DNA from: Rhodoplanes sp.
Lineage (GTDB): Bacteria; Pseudomonadota; Alphaproteobacteria; Rhizobiales; Xanthobacteraceae
DNA: 48,637 nt
Assembly: GCF_013377085.1 (NCBI RefSeq)
Contig: NZ_JACAAX010000049.1
Span: 1 to 48,637 of the forward strand
Direction of reading: 5' to 3'
A model generated the notes under the pieces. It was not told where the DNA came from. It was given only the letters and a program-made list of their open reading frames with translations, and made no database searches. Numbering within the stretch: position 1 is the stretch's first letter; each line of letters opens with the position of its first letter. Of the stretch, positions 36,066 through 48,637 are shown one piece after another. Position numbers and translations under genes: made by a program.

Positions 36066-37004
36066 ATGGCGAAGGACAGCAAGACGGCGGAACACGCCGT
36101 GGTTCGGTTTCCGCCACGCAGGCCGTTCGTCATGACGGCCGAGCAGGGCGGCACCAAGAGCGGCCTGATGCTGGGCCGGCGCGGCCTGGTGATGGGGGTC
36201 GCCAACAACCACTCGATCGCCTGGGGCATCGCCAAGGCGCTCGCCACGCACGGCGCCCAGCTCGCCTTCACGTATCAGGGCGAGGCGCTCGGCAAGCGCG
36301 TCAAGCCGCTCGCCGAATCGGTCGGCTCCGACCTCGTGCTGCCGTGCGACGTCGAGGACCTCGCCTCGGTCGACGGCGTGTTCGCGCGGCTCGGCGAGAC
36401 CTGGGGCGGCATCGACTTCCTGGTGCACGCCATCGCCTTCTCCGACAAGAACGAGCTGAAGGGCCGCTACGCCGACACGACGCGCGACAACTTCATGCGC
36501 ACCATGCTGATCTCCTGCTTCTCCTTCACCGAGGTGGCGAAGCGCGCCGCGGCGCTGATGAACCACGGCGGCAGCATGGTCACGCTGACCTATGGCGGCT
36601 CCACCCGCGTGATGCCGAACTACAACGTGATGGGCGTCGCCAAGGCGGCGCTGGAGGCGTCGGTGCGCTATCTGGCGACCGATTTCGGGCCGCAGGGCGT
36701 GCGCGTCAACGCCATCTCGGCGGGGCCGGTGCGCACGCTGGCCGGCGCCGGCATCGCCGATGCGCGGCTGATGTTCAACTATCAGCAGCGCCACGCGCCG
36801 CTGCGGCGGACTGTCAGCATCGAGGAGGTCGGCGGCGCCGCGCTCTATCTGCTGTCGGACCTCTCCACCGGCGTCACCGGCGACATCCATTTCGTCGACT
36901 CCGGCTACAACATCATCTCGATGCCGCACCCGGAAGCCCTCAAGACCGTCGACGACGCCGAGTCCGCCGCCGAGGAGCGGGCCGCCAAGGACGCCGCGCA
37001 GTAG
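36066..37004 (+). CDS. fabI: Enoyl-ACP reductase FabI (NADH-dependent)
   Basis: 312 aa from the ATG at 36066 with AGGGAAGG upstream; a start at 36132 would give 291 aa, nearer the family norm. The core has GLVMGVANNHSIAWGIAKAL (nucleotide binding) and the Tyr-X6-Lys pair Tyr186/Lys193 in NYNVMGVAKAALEAS. The C-terminus is an acidic/Ala-rich extension. It reduces enoyl-ACP in the final elongation step and is the target of triclosan-like inhibitors in other bacteria. The next gene begins 3 nt later. Confidence 0.94.
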   Translation: MAKDSKTAEHAVVRFPPRRPFVMTAEQGGTKSGLMLGRRGLVMGVANNHSIAWGIAKALATHGAQLAFTYQGEALGKRVKPLAESVGSDLVLPCDVEDLASVDGVFARLGETWGGIDFLVHAIAFSDKNELKGRYADTTRDNFMRTMLISCFSFTEVAKRAAALMNHGGSMVTLTYGGSTRVMPNYNVMGVAKAALEASVRYLATDFGPQGVRVNAISAGPVRTLAGAGIADARLMFNYQQRHAPLRRTVSIEEVGGAALYLLSDLSTGVTGDIHFVDSGYNIISMPHPEALKTVDDAESAAEERAAKDAAQ

Positions 37005-37007
37005 AGG

Positions 37008-38021
37008 ATGACGCATTTGCCGAGCCCGGGCCCGACAGTCGGGTCGGACCCGCTGCCCGGGCTGGTCTGGGCGTTCCGCATTCACGACGACGGCGGCGCC
37101 GAGGAGCTCGCGGTCGATCGCCCGATCGAGCCGCGTCACGACGGCTGGCTGTGGCTCCACTTCAACCTCGCCGACGCGCGCGGCTGCGCCTTCCTGAAGG
37201 CGTTCCCGGATCTGCCCGAGGAGGCGATCGAGGCGCTGGTCGGGCCCGACACGCACCAGCAGCTCCAGGCCGACAGCGCCTGCGTGTACGGCGTCATCGC
37301 CGATCTCGGCCGCGACTTCGAGGGCATCACCGAAGAGATCCGGCTGCTGCATTTCGCCATGACGGAGCGTTGCCTGGTCAGCGCAAGGCGGCGCGCCCTC
37401 AACGCCGTCGAGGCGACCCGGCAGGCGCTGCGCGGCGGCCGCCGGCTCGAGTCGGTGGCGTCGCTCCTCGACCTCATCGTCGACCACATCGCCGACGCGA
37501 TCGATCGTCTCGCCGACGATCTCGCCGTGCAGATGGACCGCATCGAGGAGCGCATTCTCGATCGTGAGACGGCCGGCGACCGCCAGCGGCTCGGCGCCTT
37601 CCGGCGGACCACGGTGCGGCTGCACCGGCAACTGTCCGGCCTGCGCGCCCTGTTCCATCGGCTCGAGGCGCAGGATCCGGAGGCGCTGAGCCCGCCGCTG
37701 CGGCTCGAGGCCGGGCGGCTGTCGCAGCGGCTCGATGGGCTCGACCACGAGATCGACGCGCTGCGCGACCGCGCCCGCCTGCTGCAGGACGAGATCTCGA
37801 GCCAGCTCGTCGAGGAGACCAACCGCAATCTCCGCGCCCTGTCGATCGTCACCATCTTGTTCCTGCCGCCGACGCTGATGGCGGGCTTCTTCGGGATGAA
37901 CCTGAAGGGCATGGCCTTCTCCGACCACGATCTCGGATTCTGGTCGGGCGTCGTCGCCTCGGTCGTCTCCTCGGTCGCGACCTATCTGGTTCTGCGCTGG
38001 CGCGGCCTGACGCGCGGGTAG
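37008..38021 (+). CDS. CorA-family metal transporter (ZntB-like)
   Basis: 337 aa. A long cytoplasmic N-terminal domain rich in charged helices is followed by two C-terminal membrane helices (~277-295 and ~311-330). The first ends in the signature FGMN (295-298). The loop after GMN reads LKGMAF, unlike the usual MPEL loop of Mg-transporting CorA, favouring ZntB-like Zn2+ or other divalent transport. It follows fabI by 3 nt and is probably co-transcribed, although the functional link is unclear. Confidence 0.87.
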   Translation: MTHLPSPGPTVGSDPLPGLVWAFRIHDDGGAEELAVDRPIEPRHDGWLWLHFNLADARGCAFLKAFPDLPEEAIEALVGPDTHQQLQADSACVYGVIADLGRDFEGITEEIRLLHFAMTERCLVSARRRALNAVEATRQALRGGRRLESVASLLDLIVDHIADAIDRLADDLAVQMDRIEERILDRETAGDRQRLGAFRRTTVRLHRQLSGLRALFHRLEAQDPEALSPPLRLEAGRLSQRLDGLDHEIDALRDRARLLQDEISSQLVEETNRNLRALSIVTILFLPPTLMAGFFGMNLKGMAFSDHDLGFWSGVVASVVSSVATYLVLRWRGLTRG

Positions 38022-38084
38022 GTGCGGAGCGGGCGCGCGCAGCGCGCCGTTCCGGATCCACCAGACAAACACATAGAGTTCGAA

Positions 38085-38116
38085 AACCAAAACGGCCGGA
38101 GCTTGCGCTCCGGCCG
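38085..38116 (-). terminator. Intrinsic terminator of katG
   Basis: CGGCCGGAGC and GCTCCGGCCG form a perfect 10-bp stem (38093-38116). On the minus strand TTTTGGTTTT follows. It lies 43 nt after the katG stop, between convergent katG and corA-like genes. Confidence 0.85.
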
Positions 38117-38158
38117 CTTCGTTCGTCCCGCGGGGGTTCGGGACCGGGGGGTCGGGGA

Positions 38159-40632
<2,474 letters not shown>

Positions 40633-40711
40633 GCGAGCTCCTCCGGGCTTTTTTTCGGTGTTCCACGGGGCGCGGGGGGCGCTCGGTGTCGTGGCACCAT
40701 GGACCCGTCTT

Positions 40712-40753
40712 TCGATCAGGTCTAATCGTATTGTCTGCCGATATCGATCAGGT
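40712..40753. promoter_or_regulatory. Direct repeat upstream of oxyR, candidate OxyR site
   Basis: TCGATCAGGT occurs at 40712-40721 and 40744-40753, exactly 32 bp apart, about three helical turns, so both copies face the same side of the DNA. The second ends 12 bp before the oxyR start. Each is followed by an ATCG, forming loose CGAT...ATCG dyads. Autoregulation by OxyR is a reasonable guess, but the classic OxyR ATAG/CTAT pattern is not clear. Confidence 0.45.
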
Positions 40754-40765
40754 TATCTTATCGAC

Positions 40766-41701
40766 ATGATCACGCTGAGACAGCTCAAGTATTTCGCGGC
40801 GCTCGCCCGCCGGAAGCATTTCGGTAAGGCCGCGGGCGAGTGCGCGGTCAGCCAGCCTGCCCTTTCCATGCAGATCCGCGACCTCGAGGCGCGGCTGGGG
40901 GTCGATCTGGTCGAGCGCCGCCCCGGTGAGGTGGTGCTCACCCCGATCGGCGCCGAGGTCGCCCGCCGGGCCGAGGAGCTGCTGGCGGGAAGCCGCGACC
41001 TCGTCGACATCGCCCGCCACCACGCCGCGCCGCTGTCGGGTCGGCTGCGGCTCGGCGTCATCCCGACGCTCGCCCCCTATGTGCTGCCCAAGGTGCTCCC
41101 CGCGCTGCAGCGCCATCACCCGGACCTGATGGTGGAGTTGCGCGAAAGCCAGACCCGGCATCTGCTCGACGAGCTCGCCCGCGGCCTGATCGACGTGGTG
41201 ATGCTGGCCCTGCCGGTCGAGGAAAACGAGATCGAGACCGTGCCGCTGTTCGAGGATCCGTTCGTGCTCGCCGTGCCGGCCGACGACCCGAGGCCGGCGG
41301 CCAAGCCCATCACGGTGCGTTCGATCGAGCGGGAGCGGCTGATCCTCCTGGAGGAGGGACACTGCCTGCGCGACCAGGCGCTGGCGGTGTGCTCGGGGGC
41401 GCGCGCCGGCGGGCGGAGCGACGCGATCGGGCTCGGCGCCACCAGCCTCGCCACCGTGGTGCAGCTCGTCTGCTCGGGCTACGGCGCCACCCTGCTGCCG
41501 CAGGTCGCCGCCCGCGTCGAGGCGCAGAACCCGCGCATAAAGCTGTTGCGCTTCGTGGCGCCGGAGCCCGGCCGCACCATCGCGCTCGCCTTCCGCCGCA
41601 CCTCGCCTAGAAAGCCGGATTTTTTCGCGCTGGCCCGGCGCGTCACCGAGGCGCTGAGCCTCGACGAGGCGACGTCGACGTTGACGCCAATGCCGGCCTG
41701 A
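40766..41701 (+). CDS. oxyR: Hydrogen-peroxide-inducible regulator OxyR (LysR family)
   Basis: 311 aa. The N-terminal LysR helix-turn-helix covers LRQLKYFAALARRKHFGKAA and VSQPALSMQIRDLE. The redox switch is intact, with Cys200 and Cys209 in LEEGHCLRDQALAVC, equivalent to E. coli Cys199 and Cys208. Oxidation to a disulfide activates transcription of peroxide defence genes, here most likely the divergent katG. No strong ribosome-binding site precedes the ATG at 40766. The upstream extension of this frame overlaps the catalase remnant and is rejected. Confidence 0.95.
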   Translation: MITLRQLKYFAALARRKHFGKAAGECAVSQPALSMQIRDLEARLGVDLVERRPGEVVLTPIGAEVARRAEELLAGSRDLVDIARHHAAPLSGRLRLGVIPTLAPYVLPKVLPALQRHHPDLMVELRESQTRHLLDELARGLIDVVMLALPVEENEIETVPLFEDPFVLAVPADDPRPAAKPITVRSIERERLILLEEGHCLRDQALAVCSGARAGGRSDAIGLGATSLATVVQLVCSGYGATLLPQVAARVEAQNPRIKLLRFVAPEPGRTIALAFRRTSPRKPDFFALARRVTEALSLDEATSTLTPMPA

Positions 41702-41729
41702 TCATTTCGTGCCGCTCGACCTGTCCGCC

Positions 41730-41818
41730 GTCATGGCCGGGCTTGTCCCGGCCATCCATCGACCTTCGAAAGAAACTCTTCCCAAGCGATGGATTCGCGG
41801 GTCGAGCCCGCGAATGAC
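41730..41818. repeat. Paired-hairpin intergenic repeat (type B variant)
   Basis: The left half reads GTCATGGCCGGG, CTTGT, CCCGGCCATCCATCG. The right half reads CGATGGATTCGCGGG, then CCCGCGAATGAC. Each half is a hairpin, and the outer GTCAT/ATGAC ends are complementary. It lies between the convergent oxyR and pnp genes, next to the pnp terminator. Confidence 0.8.
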
Positions 41819-41854
41819 GAATTGGAGTTTGTGAAGACCGGGATCACGCGCAAC

Positions 41855-41885
41855 AAAAAAACAGGGCGGCCCGGAGGCCGCCCTG
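41855..41885 (-). terminator. Intrinsic terminator of pnp
   Basis: CAGGGCGGCC and GGCCGCCCTG form a perfect 10-bp stem around a 4-nt loop, followed on the minus strand by seven T residues. It lies about 35 nt after the pnp stop codon. Confidence 0.92.
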
Positions 41886-41918
41886 TCGCAACACGTGAAA
41901 CCTTCGAGAGGCGTCGGC

Positions 41919-44081
<2,163 letters not shown>

Positions 44082-44439
44082 GTTCGGTTTCTTTCATGGT
44101 TGCGGGGTTGCCTCGGACAGCCATGAGCAAGACGGCGAGAGGCTGCCGCGCGCGTTCACACGCGATTCACGCGACAGCGTCCGGCGATCCTGCCATGGCG
44201 ATCTCCAGCGTTAGCCGGGCCTCCCGGGCCCGACTCGGTCGGCGGGGGGTGCCGCCGCACACGGGCGCGGCAAGGACCCTCGGTCCGCCGCCGGAGCGCC
44301 ACTCCGACCGAATTCGCTGCGCTCCGGACCTTTCGGTCGCCTGTCGTCCACGGTCCTGTCGTCGACGGGACCGCCATCTGCCGCGAGGCGTCGTGCGCCT
44401 CGCGCTCACGCGACGCGGGAACGGACCCGCGCCGATCGC
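44082..44439 (-). other. rpsO-pnp intergenic region (pnp leader)
   Basis: A 358-bp stretch with no gene. A perfect 9-bp hairpin at 44382-44404 (CGCGAGGCG/CGCCTCGCG, loop TCGTG) lies 36 nt after rpsO. A second at 44352-44372 (GGTCCTGTC/GACGGGACC, one mismatch as RNA from the minus strand) follows. Neither has a T-tract, so read-through or processing of a common transcript is more likely than full termination. Confidence 0.6.
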
Positions 44440-44709
44440 TCAGCGGCGGATGCCGAGCTTCTCGATGATGGTGCGATACCGGCTCTCTTCCGTCCGCTTG
44501 AGGTAGTCGAGAAGCTGGCGCCGCTGCGACACCAGCTTGAGCAGGCCGCGTCGCGAATGGTTGTCCTTCACGTGGCTCTTGAAGTGCTCGGTCAGGTTCG
44601 TGATGCGCTCGGTGAGGATCGCGATCTGCACTTCCGGCGACCCTGTGTCGCCGGCCTTCGCTCCAAACGTTGTGATCAGTTCGGCCTTGCGGCCCGTCGT
44701 GATCGACAT
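44440..44709 (-). CDS. rpsO: 30S ribosomal protein S15
   Basis: 89 aa, canonical length. The N-terminus [14 protein letters not shown] and the rRNA-binding core [34 protein letters not shown] and [13 protein letters not shown] are all present. It binds 16S rRNA at the central domain early in 30S assembly. It sits 3 nt after truB and upstream of pnp, the conserved order. Confidence 0.98.
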   Translation of the reverse strand: MSITTGRKAELITTFGAKAGDTGSPEVQIAILTERITNLTEHFKSHVKDNHSRRGLLKLVSQRRQLLDYLKRTEESRYRTIIEKLGIRR

Positions 44710-44712
44710 CGG

Positions 44713-45834
44713 TCAAACACCTTGCTGTCGGCCGGCCCTGCCATGCAGGCCGGCGAGGTTGAACACGCGCTTGGGGACGATCTCGCCACGGTCCATGTCG
44801 GCGAGGGCCAGCAATTGGCCGGCGACCGTGACACAGACCGTACCGCGGACGATGGGGGCGTCCCGCCCGCGCACCAATACGGCCTGGCCCCGTTGGAGCC
44901 TTGCCGCGTCCGCCCGACTGACGGCCAGCGCCGGGATGTCGTCCAGCGCGGTCGAGACAGGCAGAAGTGCATCGGCGAGGCTGACCTCGCCAACGGCCGC
45001 TCTATCGCACAACGCCTGCAAATCCGCCAGAGGAATCATGTCCTCGCGGGCGAACGGGCCGACCGCGGTGCGGCGCAGCGCAGCGACATGGCCCCGGCAG
45101 CCGAGCAGGCGGCCCATGTCGCGGGCGATGGCCCGGACATAGGTTCCCTTGCCGCATTCGGCGGCGAACACGGCATGGTCGGCATCCGGGGTGGCGATCA
45201 GGTCGAGCCGGTGGATCTCCACGGGCCGGGCCTTGAGGTCGACGGTCTCGCCGTCGCGGGCAATGTCGTAGGCGCGCTCGCCCTCGATCTTGATGGCCGA
45301 ATATTTCGGCGGCACCTGCTCGATGGTGCCGGTGAACTGCGGCAGCAGGGCCTGGATCGCCTCTGCGGTCGGGCGCTGTTCGCTCTCGGCGACCACGCGG
45401 CCCTCGGCGTCGTCGGTATCCCGCTCCTCGCCCCAGCGCACCGTGAACTCGTAGCGCTTCTTGCCGTCCATCACGAACATGACGGTCTTGGTCGCCTCGC
45501 CCATCGCGATCGGCAGGCAGCCGGAGGCGAGCGGGTCGAGCGTGCCGGCGTGGCCGGCGCGCTTGGCCGAGAACAGCCGCTTGGCGATCGACACCGCATG
45601 GGTCGAGGTCATGCCGACCGGCTTGTCGAGCACCAGCCAGCCGTGCACGTCGCGCTTGTCGCGTTTCTTCTGCTCGCCCCGGTTGCGGCGCGGTCCGCGC
45701 TCGTGCCCGGACGGCGCGGTCTCGGGCTGTCCTTCGACCGTGGCTTCGGCCGCCGGAGCGCCGGCTTCGGATTCGCTCGGGGTGCCTGCGGCCGTCGCGG
45801 CCGGGACGTCGTCTTCGGCGATGATGGACGTCAT
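44713..45834 (-). CDS. truB: tRNA pseudouridine(55) synthase TruB
   Basis: 373 aa, longer than the ~310 typical because of a charged Ala/Glu-rich N-terminal extension of ~60 residues ending [13 protein letters not shown]. The catalytic domain starts [14 protein letters not shown], with the catalytic Asp100 in [14 protein letters not shown]-terminal PUA-like region follows. It makes pseudouridine 55 in tRNA T-loops. The ATG overlaps the rbfA stop as ATGA. Confidence 0.95.
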   Translation of the reverse strand: MTSIIAEDDVPAATAAGTPSESEAGAPAAEATVEGQPETAPSGHERGPRRNRGEQKKRDKRDVHGWLVLDKPVGMTSTHAVSIAKRLFSAKRAGHAGTLDPLASGCLPIAMGEATKTVMFVMDGKKRYEFTVRWGEERDTDDAEGRVVAESEQRPTAEAIQALLPQFTGTIEQVPPKYSAIKIEGERAYDIARDGETVDLKARPVEIHRLDLIATPDADHAVFAAECGKGTYVRAIARDMGRLLGCRGHVAALRRTAVGPFAREDMIPLADLQALCDRAAVGEVSLADALLPVSTALDDIPALAVSRADAARLQRGQAVLVRGRDAPIVRGTVCVTVAGQLLALADMDRGEIVPKRVFNLAGLHGRAGRQQGV

Positions 45835-46283
45835 TCGTGTTCTTCTCTCTTCGCGTCCAAGTCACTTCCCGTCGCGTCCACGTCACTGGCCTCGAGGTCG
45901 CGCTTGACGGCGGGCGAGCGCAGGAGCCCGTCGATGCGGGCGGCCTCGGCGAAGCGGTCGTCGATGTGGAAGCGGATGTCGGGTGCGAATTTGAGGTTCA
46001 CCCGCTTGGCGACCTCGCCGCGCAGGAAGCGCTTGTTGCGCTCCAACGCCGCCAGCACCTCTTTCTGGTTCTGGCCGCCGAGCGGGATGACGTAGATGGT
46101 GGCGAGCCGCAGATCCGGGCTCATGCGCACCTCGGGCACCGTGATCAGATGCGTCTCGATGACGGGATCGTGGACCTCGCCGCGTGCCAGCACGTCGGCG
46201 ATGGCGTGACGGACCAGCTCGCCGGCGCGCAGCGCGCGCTGCGAGGGCCCGGCGGCGGGGTCGCGGTGATGTCCGCGCGACAT
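45831..46283 (-). CDS. rbfA: Ribosome-binding factor A
   Basis: 150 aa from the ATG at 46283. The KH-like fold core includes [40 protein letters not shown] and [21 protein letters not shown]. It aids late 16S processing and cold adaptation. A basic N-terminus and acidic C-terminal tail flank the domain. An upstream in-frame ATG would run into the infB-rbfA spacer hairpins and is rejected. Confidence 0.95.
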   Translation of the reverse strand: MSRGHHRDPAAGPSQRALRAGELVRHAIADVLARGEVHDPVIETHLITVPEVRMSPDLRLATIYVIPLGGQNQKEVLAALERNKRFLRGEVAKRVNLKFAPDIRFHIDDRFAEAARIDGLLRSPAVKRDLEASDVDATGSDLDAKREEHE

Positions 46284-46372
46284 GTCGACCTCTGTTCGTC
46301 TGCGGCGCCCGCGTGGGCGGGCGAGGGGAAATCCGAAAGCCTCGGAAATGTGCCGTCGATCCCGGACGCCCG

Positions 46373-46426
46373 GTGCCCCGCCGAAGCGGGGCACGACGGA
46401 TCAAGGCGCCTGGCTGATCAGGCGCC
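46373..46426 (-). promoter_or_regulatory. Two hairpins between infB and rbfA
   Basis: In transcript order, GGCGCCTG/CAGGCGCC (46405-46426) begins 7 nt after the infB stop. Then GTGCCCCGC-TTCG-GCGGGGCAC (46373-46394) follows, a 9-bp stem closed by the extra-stable C(UUCG)G tetraloop. No T-run follows either. They could limit read-through or serve as processing or 3'-end protection sites. Confidence 0.65.
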
Positions 46427-46432
46427 GCTGTC

Positions 46433-48637
46433 TTACAGGCTGCGCTGTATGGTCTCGAGCCGGTAGCACTCGATGATGTCGCCGGCCCGGATGTCCTGGT
46501 AGTTCTCGAACGACATGCCGCATTCGTGGCCGGTCGTGACCTCACGGACGTCGTCCTTGAGGTGCTTGAGCTGTCCGAGCTTGCCCTCGTGGATCACCAC
46601 GTTGTCGCGGATCAGGCGGACATTGGCGCCGCGCTGGACGACCCCGTCGGTGACCCGGCAGCCTGCCACCTTGCCGACCTTGGTGATGTTGAAGACCTGC
46701 AGGATCAGGGCGTTGCCCAGCATCGTCTCGCGCGTGGTCGGCGGCAGCAGGCCCGACATGGCCTTCTTCACGTCGTCCACGAGGTCGTAGATGATGTTGT
46801 AGTAGCGGATCTCGATGCCGAGCCGCTCGGCGGCCTCGCGGGCCTCCTTGTGGGCGCGGACATTGAACCCGATGATCGCCGTGCCGGAGGCTTCCGCCAG
46901 CGTCACGTCGGATTCGGTGATGCCGCCGACGCCCGACAGGATGATGCGGGCCGCGACCTCGTCGGTGCCGAGCTTCTCCAGCGCGCCGACGATCGCCTCG
47001 ACCGAGCCCTGCACGTCGCCCTTGATCAGCAGCGGGAATTCCTTGCGCCCGCTGGTCTTGAGCTGGCTCATCATCTGCTCGAGCGAGCCGCGCATGCCGG
47101 TCGCCCGGGCCGCCTGCTTCTCGCGCTTCTGGTGCGAGCGGTAGTCCGTGACCTCGCGGGCGCGGCTTTCGCTTTCCACCACCGCGAGACGGTCGCCCGC
47201 CTCCGGGGTGCCGTTGAAGCCGAGCACCTCGACTGGAACGGACGGGCCGGCGGTGTCGATCGGCGTACCCTTGTCGGACATGAGCGCGCGCACGCGGCCC
47301 CATTCGGCGCCGGCGACGACGATGTCGCCGACCTTGAGGGTGCCGCGCTGGATCAGCACGGTGGCCACCGGACCGCGGCCGCGATCGAGCTTGGCCTCGA
47401 TCACGGTGCCTTCGGCCGGCCGGTTGGGGTTGGCCTTCAGCTCGAGGATTTCCGACTGCAGCCCGATGATGTCGAGCAGCTTGTCGAGATTGGTCTTCTG
47501 CTTGGCCGAGACCTCGACCTCGAGGGTGTCGCCGCCGAACGTCTCGACCTGCACCTCGTGCTGCAACAGCTCGGTGCGGACCCGCTCCGGCTTGGCGTCG
47601 GGCTTGTCGATCTTGTTGATGGCGACGATCATCGGCACCTTGGCGGCCTTGGCGTGCAGGATCGCCTCGACCGTCTGCGGCATGACGCCGTCGTCCGCCG
47701 CGACCACCAGCACCACCACGTCGGTCACCTTGGCGCCGCGGGCGCGCATCGCCGTGAAGGCGGCGTGGCCGGGCGTGTCGATGAAGGTGATCTTGGCGCC
47801 GGACGGCGCGGTCACCTGGTAGGCACCGATATGCTGGGTGATGCCGCCGGCCTCGCCGCCGACCACGTTGGTCTTGCGGATGGCGTCGAGCAGCGACGTC
47901 TTGCCGTGGTCGACATGGCCCATGATGGTGACGACCGGCGGCCGCGACACCAGATCCTCGGGCGCGTCGGCGACGTCGAACAGGCCTTCCTCGACATCGG
48001 CCTCGGAGACGCGCTTGACCGTGTGGCCGAGCTCCTCGGCGATGAGCTGGGCCGTGTCGGCGTCGATCGTATCGGTGATCTTCGCCATCTGGCCTTGTTT
48101 CATCATGAGCTTGATCACGTCCACGGCGCGCTCGGCCATGCGATTGGCGAGCTCCTGGATGGTGATCACCTCCGGAATCGTGACCTCGCGCACGAGCTTC
48201 TCCTTGGGCTCGTTTGCGGCATGTCCCTTGAGGCGCTGGACGCGCCGGCGGAACGACGCCACCGAGCGCTCGCGCTCTTCACCGGCGTCGAGTGCCGTCA
48301 CCACGGTCAGGCGGCCGCGGGTCTTCACGGTCGTGGTCTTGGTCGGCTTGGGAGCCGGCACCGGACGGGCCGGACCGGCGCCGCTGCCGCGGCGAACCGG
48401 GCGACGCTCCTCCTCGTCGGGCTCCTGCACGGCCGTGCGGGTGTTGACCGAGGGCGTCGTCGACGCCGGAGCGCCGCCGGCCGGGCGGGCCGGTCTGCTC
48501 GGCGCCGATGTCGATGGCGATGTCGACGTCGGCGCGGCTGCGGTCGCCTTGGAGCTCTCGTCTTCGCCGAATCGCTTCTTGGCCTCGTGCTCGGCCTTGC
48601 GCTTGGCCTCGTCCTCGAGGCGGCGGCGGTCGTCCTC
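46433..48637 (-). CDS. infB: Translation initiation factor IF-2 (5' end beyond the window)
   Basis: 735 codons (734 residues plus stop) of an open frame that continues past the right edge, so the start is not visible. The GTPase domain has G1 [10 protein letters not shown]3 DTPGHAAFT and G4 NKID. The N-terminal part is low-complexity Lys/Arg/Glu/Ala/Pro-rich ([16 protein letters not shown]), as usual in alphaproteobacteria, followed by the IF2_N segment [20 protein letters not shown]. The C-terminal domains end in [14 protein letters not shown]. It delivers initiator tRNA to the 30S subunit. It is the first visible gene of the infB-pnp cluster. Confidence 0.97.
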   Translation of the reverse strand, partial: EDDRRRLEDEAKRKAEHEAKKRFGEDESSKATAAAPTSTSPSTSAPSRPARPAGGAPASTTPSVNTRTAVQEPDEEERRPVRRGSGAGPARPVPAPKPTKTTTVKTRGRLTVVTALDAGEERERSVASFRRRVQRLKGHAANEPKEKLVREVTIPEVITIQELANRMAERAVDVIKLMMKQGQMAKITDTIDADTAQLIAEELGHTVKRVSEADVEEGLFDVADAPEDLVSRPPVVTIMGHVDHGKTSLLDAIRKTNVVGGEAGGITQHIGAYQVTAPSGAKITFIDTPGHAAFTAMRARGAKVTDVVVLVVAADDGVMPQTVEAILHAKAAKVPMIVAINKIDKPDAKPERVRTELLQHEVQVETFGGDTLEVEVSAKQKTNLDKLLDIIGLQSEILELKANPNRPAEGTVIEAKLDRGRGPVATVLIQRGTLKVGDIVVAGAEWGRVRALMSDKGTPIDTAGPSVPVEVLGFNGTPEAGDRLAVVESESRAREVTDYRSHQKREKQAARATGMRGSLEQMMSQLKTSGRKEFPLLIKGDVQGSVEAIVGALEKLGTDEVAARIILSGVGGITESDVTLAEASGTAIIGFNVRAHKEAREAAERLGIEIRYYNIIYDLVDDVKKAMSGLLPPTTRETMLGNALILQVFNITKVGKVAGCRVTDGVVQRGANVRLIRDNVVIHEGKLGQLKHLKDDVREVTTGHECGMSFENYQDIRAGDIIECYRLETIQRSL

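Overview
The window is a very GC-rich, densely coded piece of an alphaproteobacterial chromosome, most likely from the order Hyphomicrobiales (Bradyrhizobium/Rhodoplanes-like). This placement is an inference. It rests on an Irr regulator with a GCPWHD heme motif, a HisG/HisZ pair, an alphaproteobacterial-type MoeB, a CIRCE-controlled groESL, an OxyR/KatG pair and a fabA-fabB-fabI run. No rRNA, tRNA, CRISPR array, insertion sequence or prophage was recognised.

Layout. 0-3.8 kb: a LysR regulator divergent from an Ldh-family 2-hydroxyacid dehydrogenase and an MHS-type carboxylate transporter. 3.8-8.0 kb: a His-rich RidA protein, a SsuBC/TauBC-like ABC permease and ATPase, a divergent MarR regulator whose likely operator abuts its start codon, and a Tat-exported substrate-binding protein. 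8.3-10.1 kb: a Tat-exported FAD enzyme starting with TTG. 10.2-12.4 kb: groES-groEL with a readable promoter, CIRCE operator and terminator. 12.7-16.3 kb: a lipoprotein, an ArsN2-like acetyltransferase, a Bug/TctC solute-binding protein and an MFS transporter. 16.3-20.9 kb: a lone cheZ, an L,D-transpeptidase, and a membrane protein joining an aberrant TIR-like domain to TPR repeats. 21-24.7 kb: a DUF2076 protein, a ChbG/HpnK deacetylase, a GT2 glycosyltransferase and a GtrA-like protein, probably envelope glycosylation. 24.8-27 kb: hisG and hisZ. 27.4-33.2 kb: enoyl-CoA hydratase, a trypsin-fold protein with a damaged catalytic triad, a MoeB-type E1 enzyme, a small secreted protein, a 2-hydroxyacid dehydrogenase and an SH3 protein. 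33.3-38 kb: irr divergent from fabA-fabB-fabI-corA/zntB. 38.2-41.7 kb: katG, the remains of a heme catalase, and oxyR. 41.9-48.6 kb: the conserved infB-rbfA-truB-rpsO-pnp cluster, with infB running off the right edge.

Two observations stand out. First, the gap between katG and oxyR holds a decayed monofunctional catalase: ribosome-binding site, start codon and conserved N-terminus survive, followed by recognisable internal blocks in shifted frames. Second, seven of the twelve convergent gene junctions are filled by ~75-120-bp inverted-repeat elements built from nested hairpins. The inner stems differ between copies but stay paired, which points to selection on structure. Four of the other five junctions carry an ordinary short hairpin.

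Most of the window is otherwise conventional housekeeping and accessory metabolism. I see no complete new defence or mobile system. The less usual proteins are the TIR/TPR protein, the trypsin-like pseudoprotease and the His-rich RidA.
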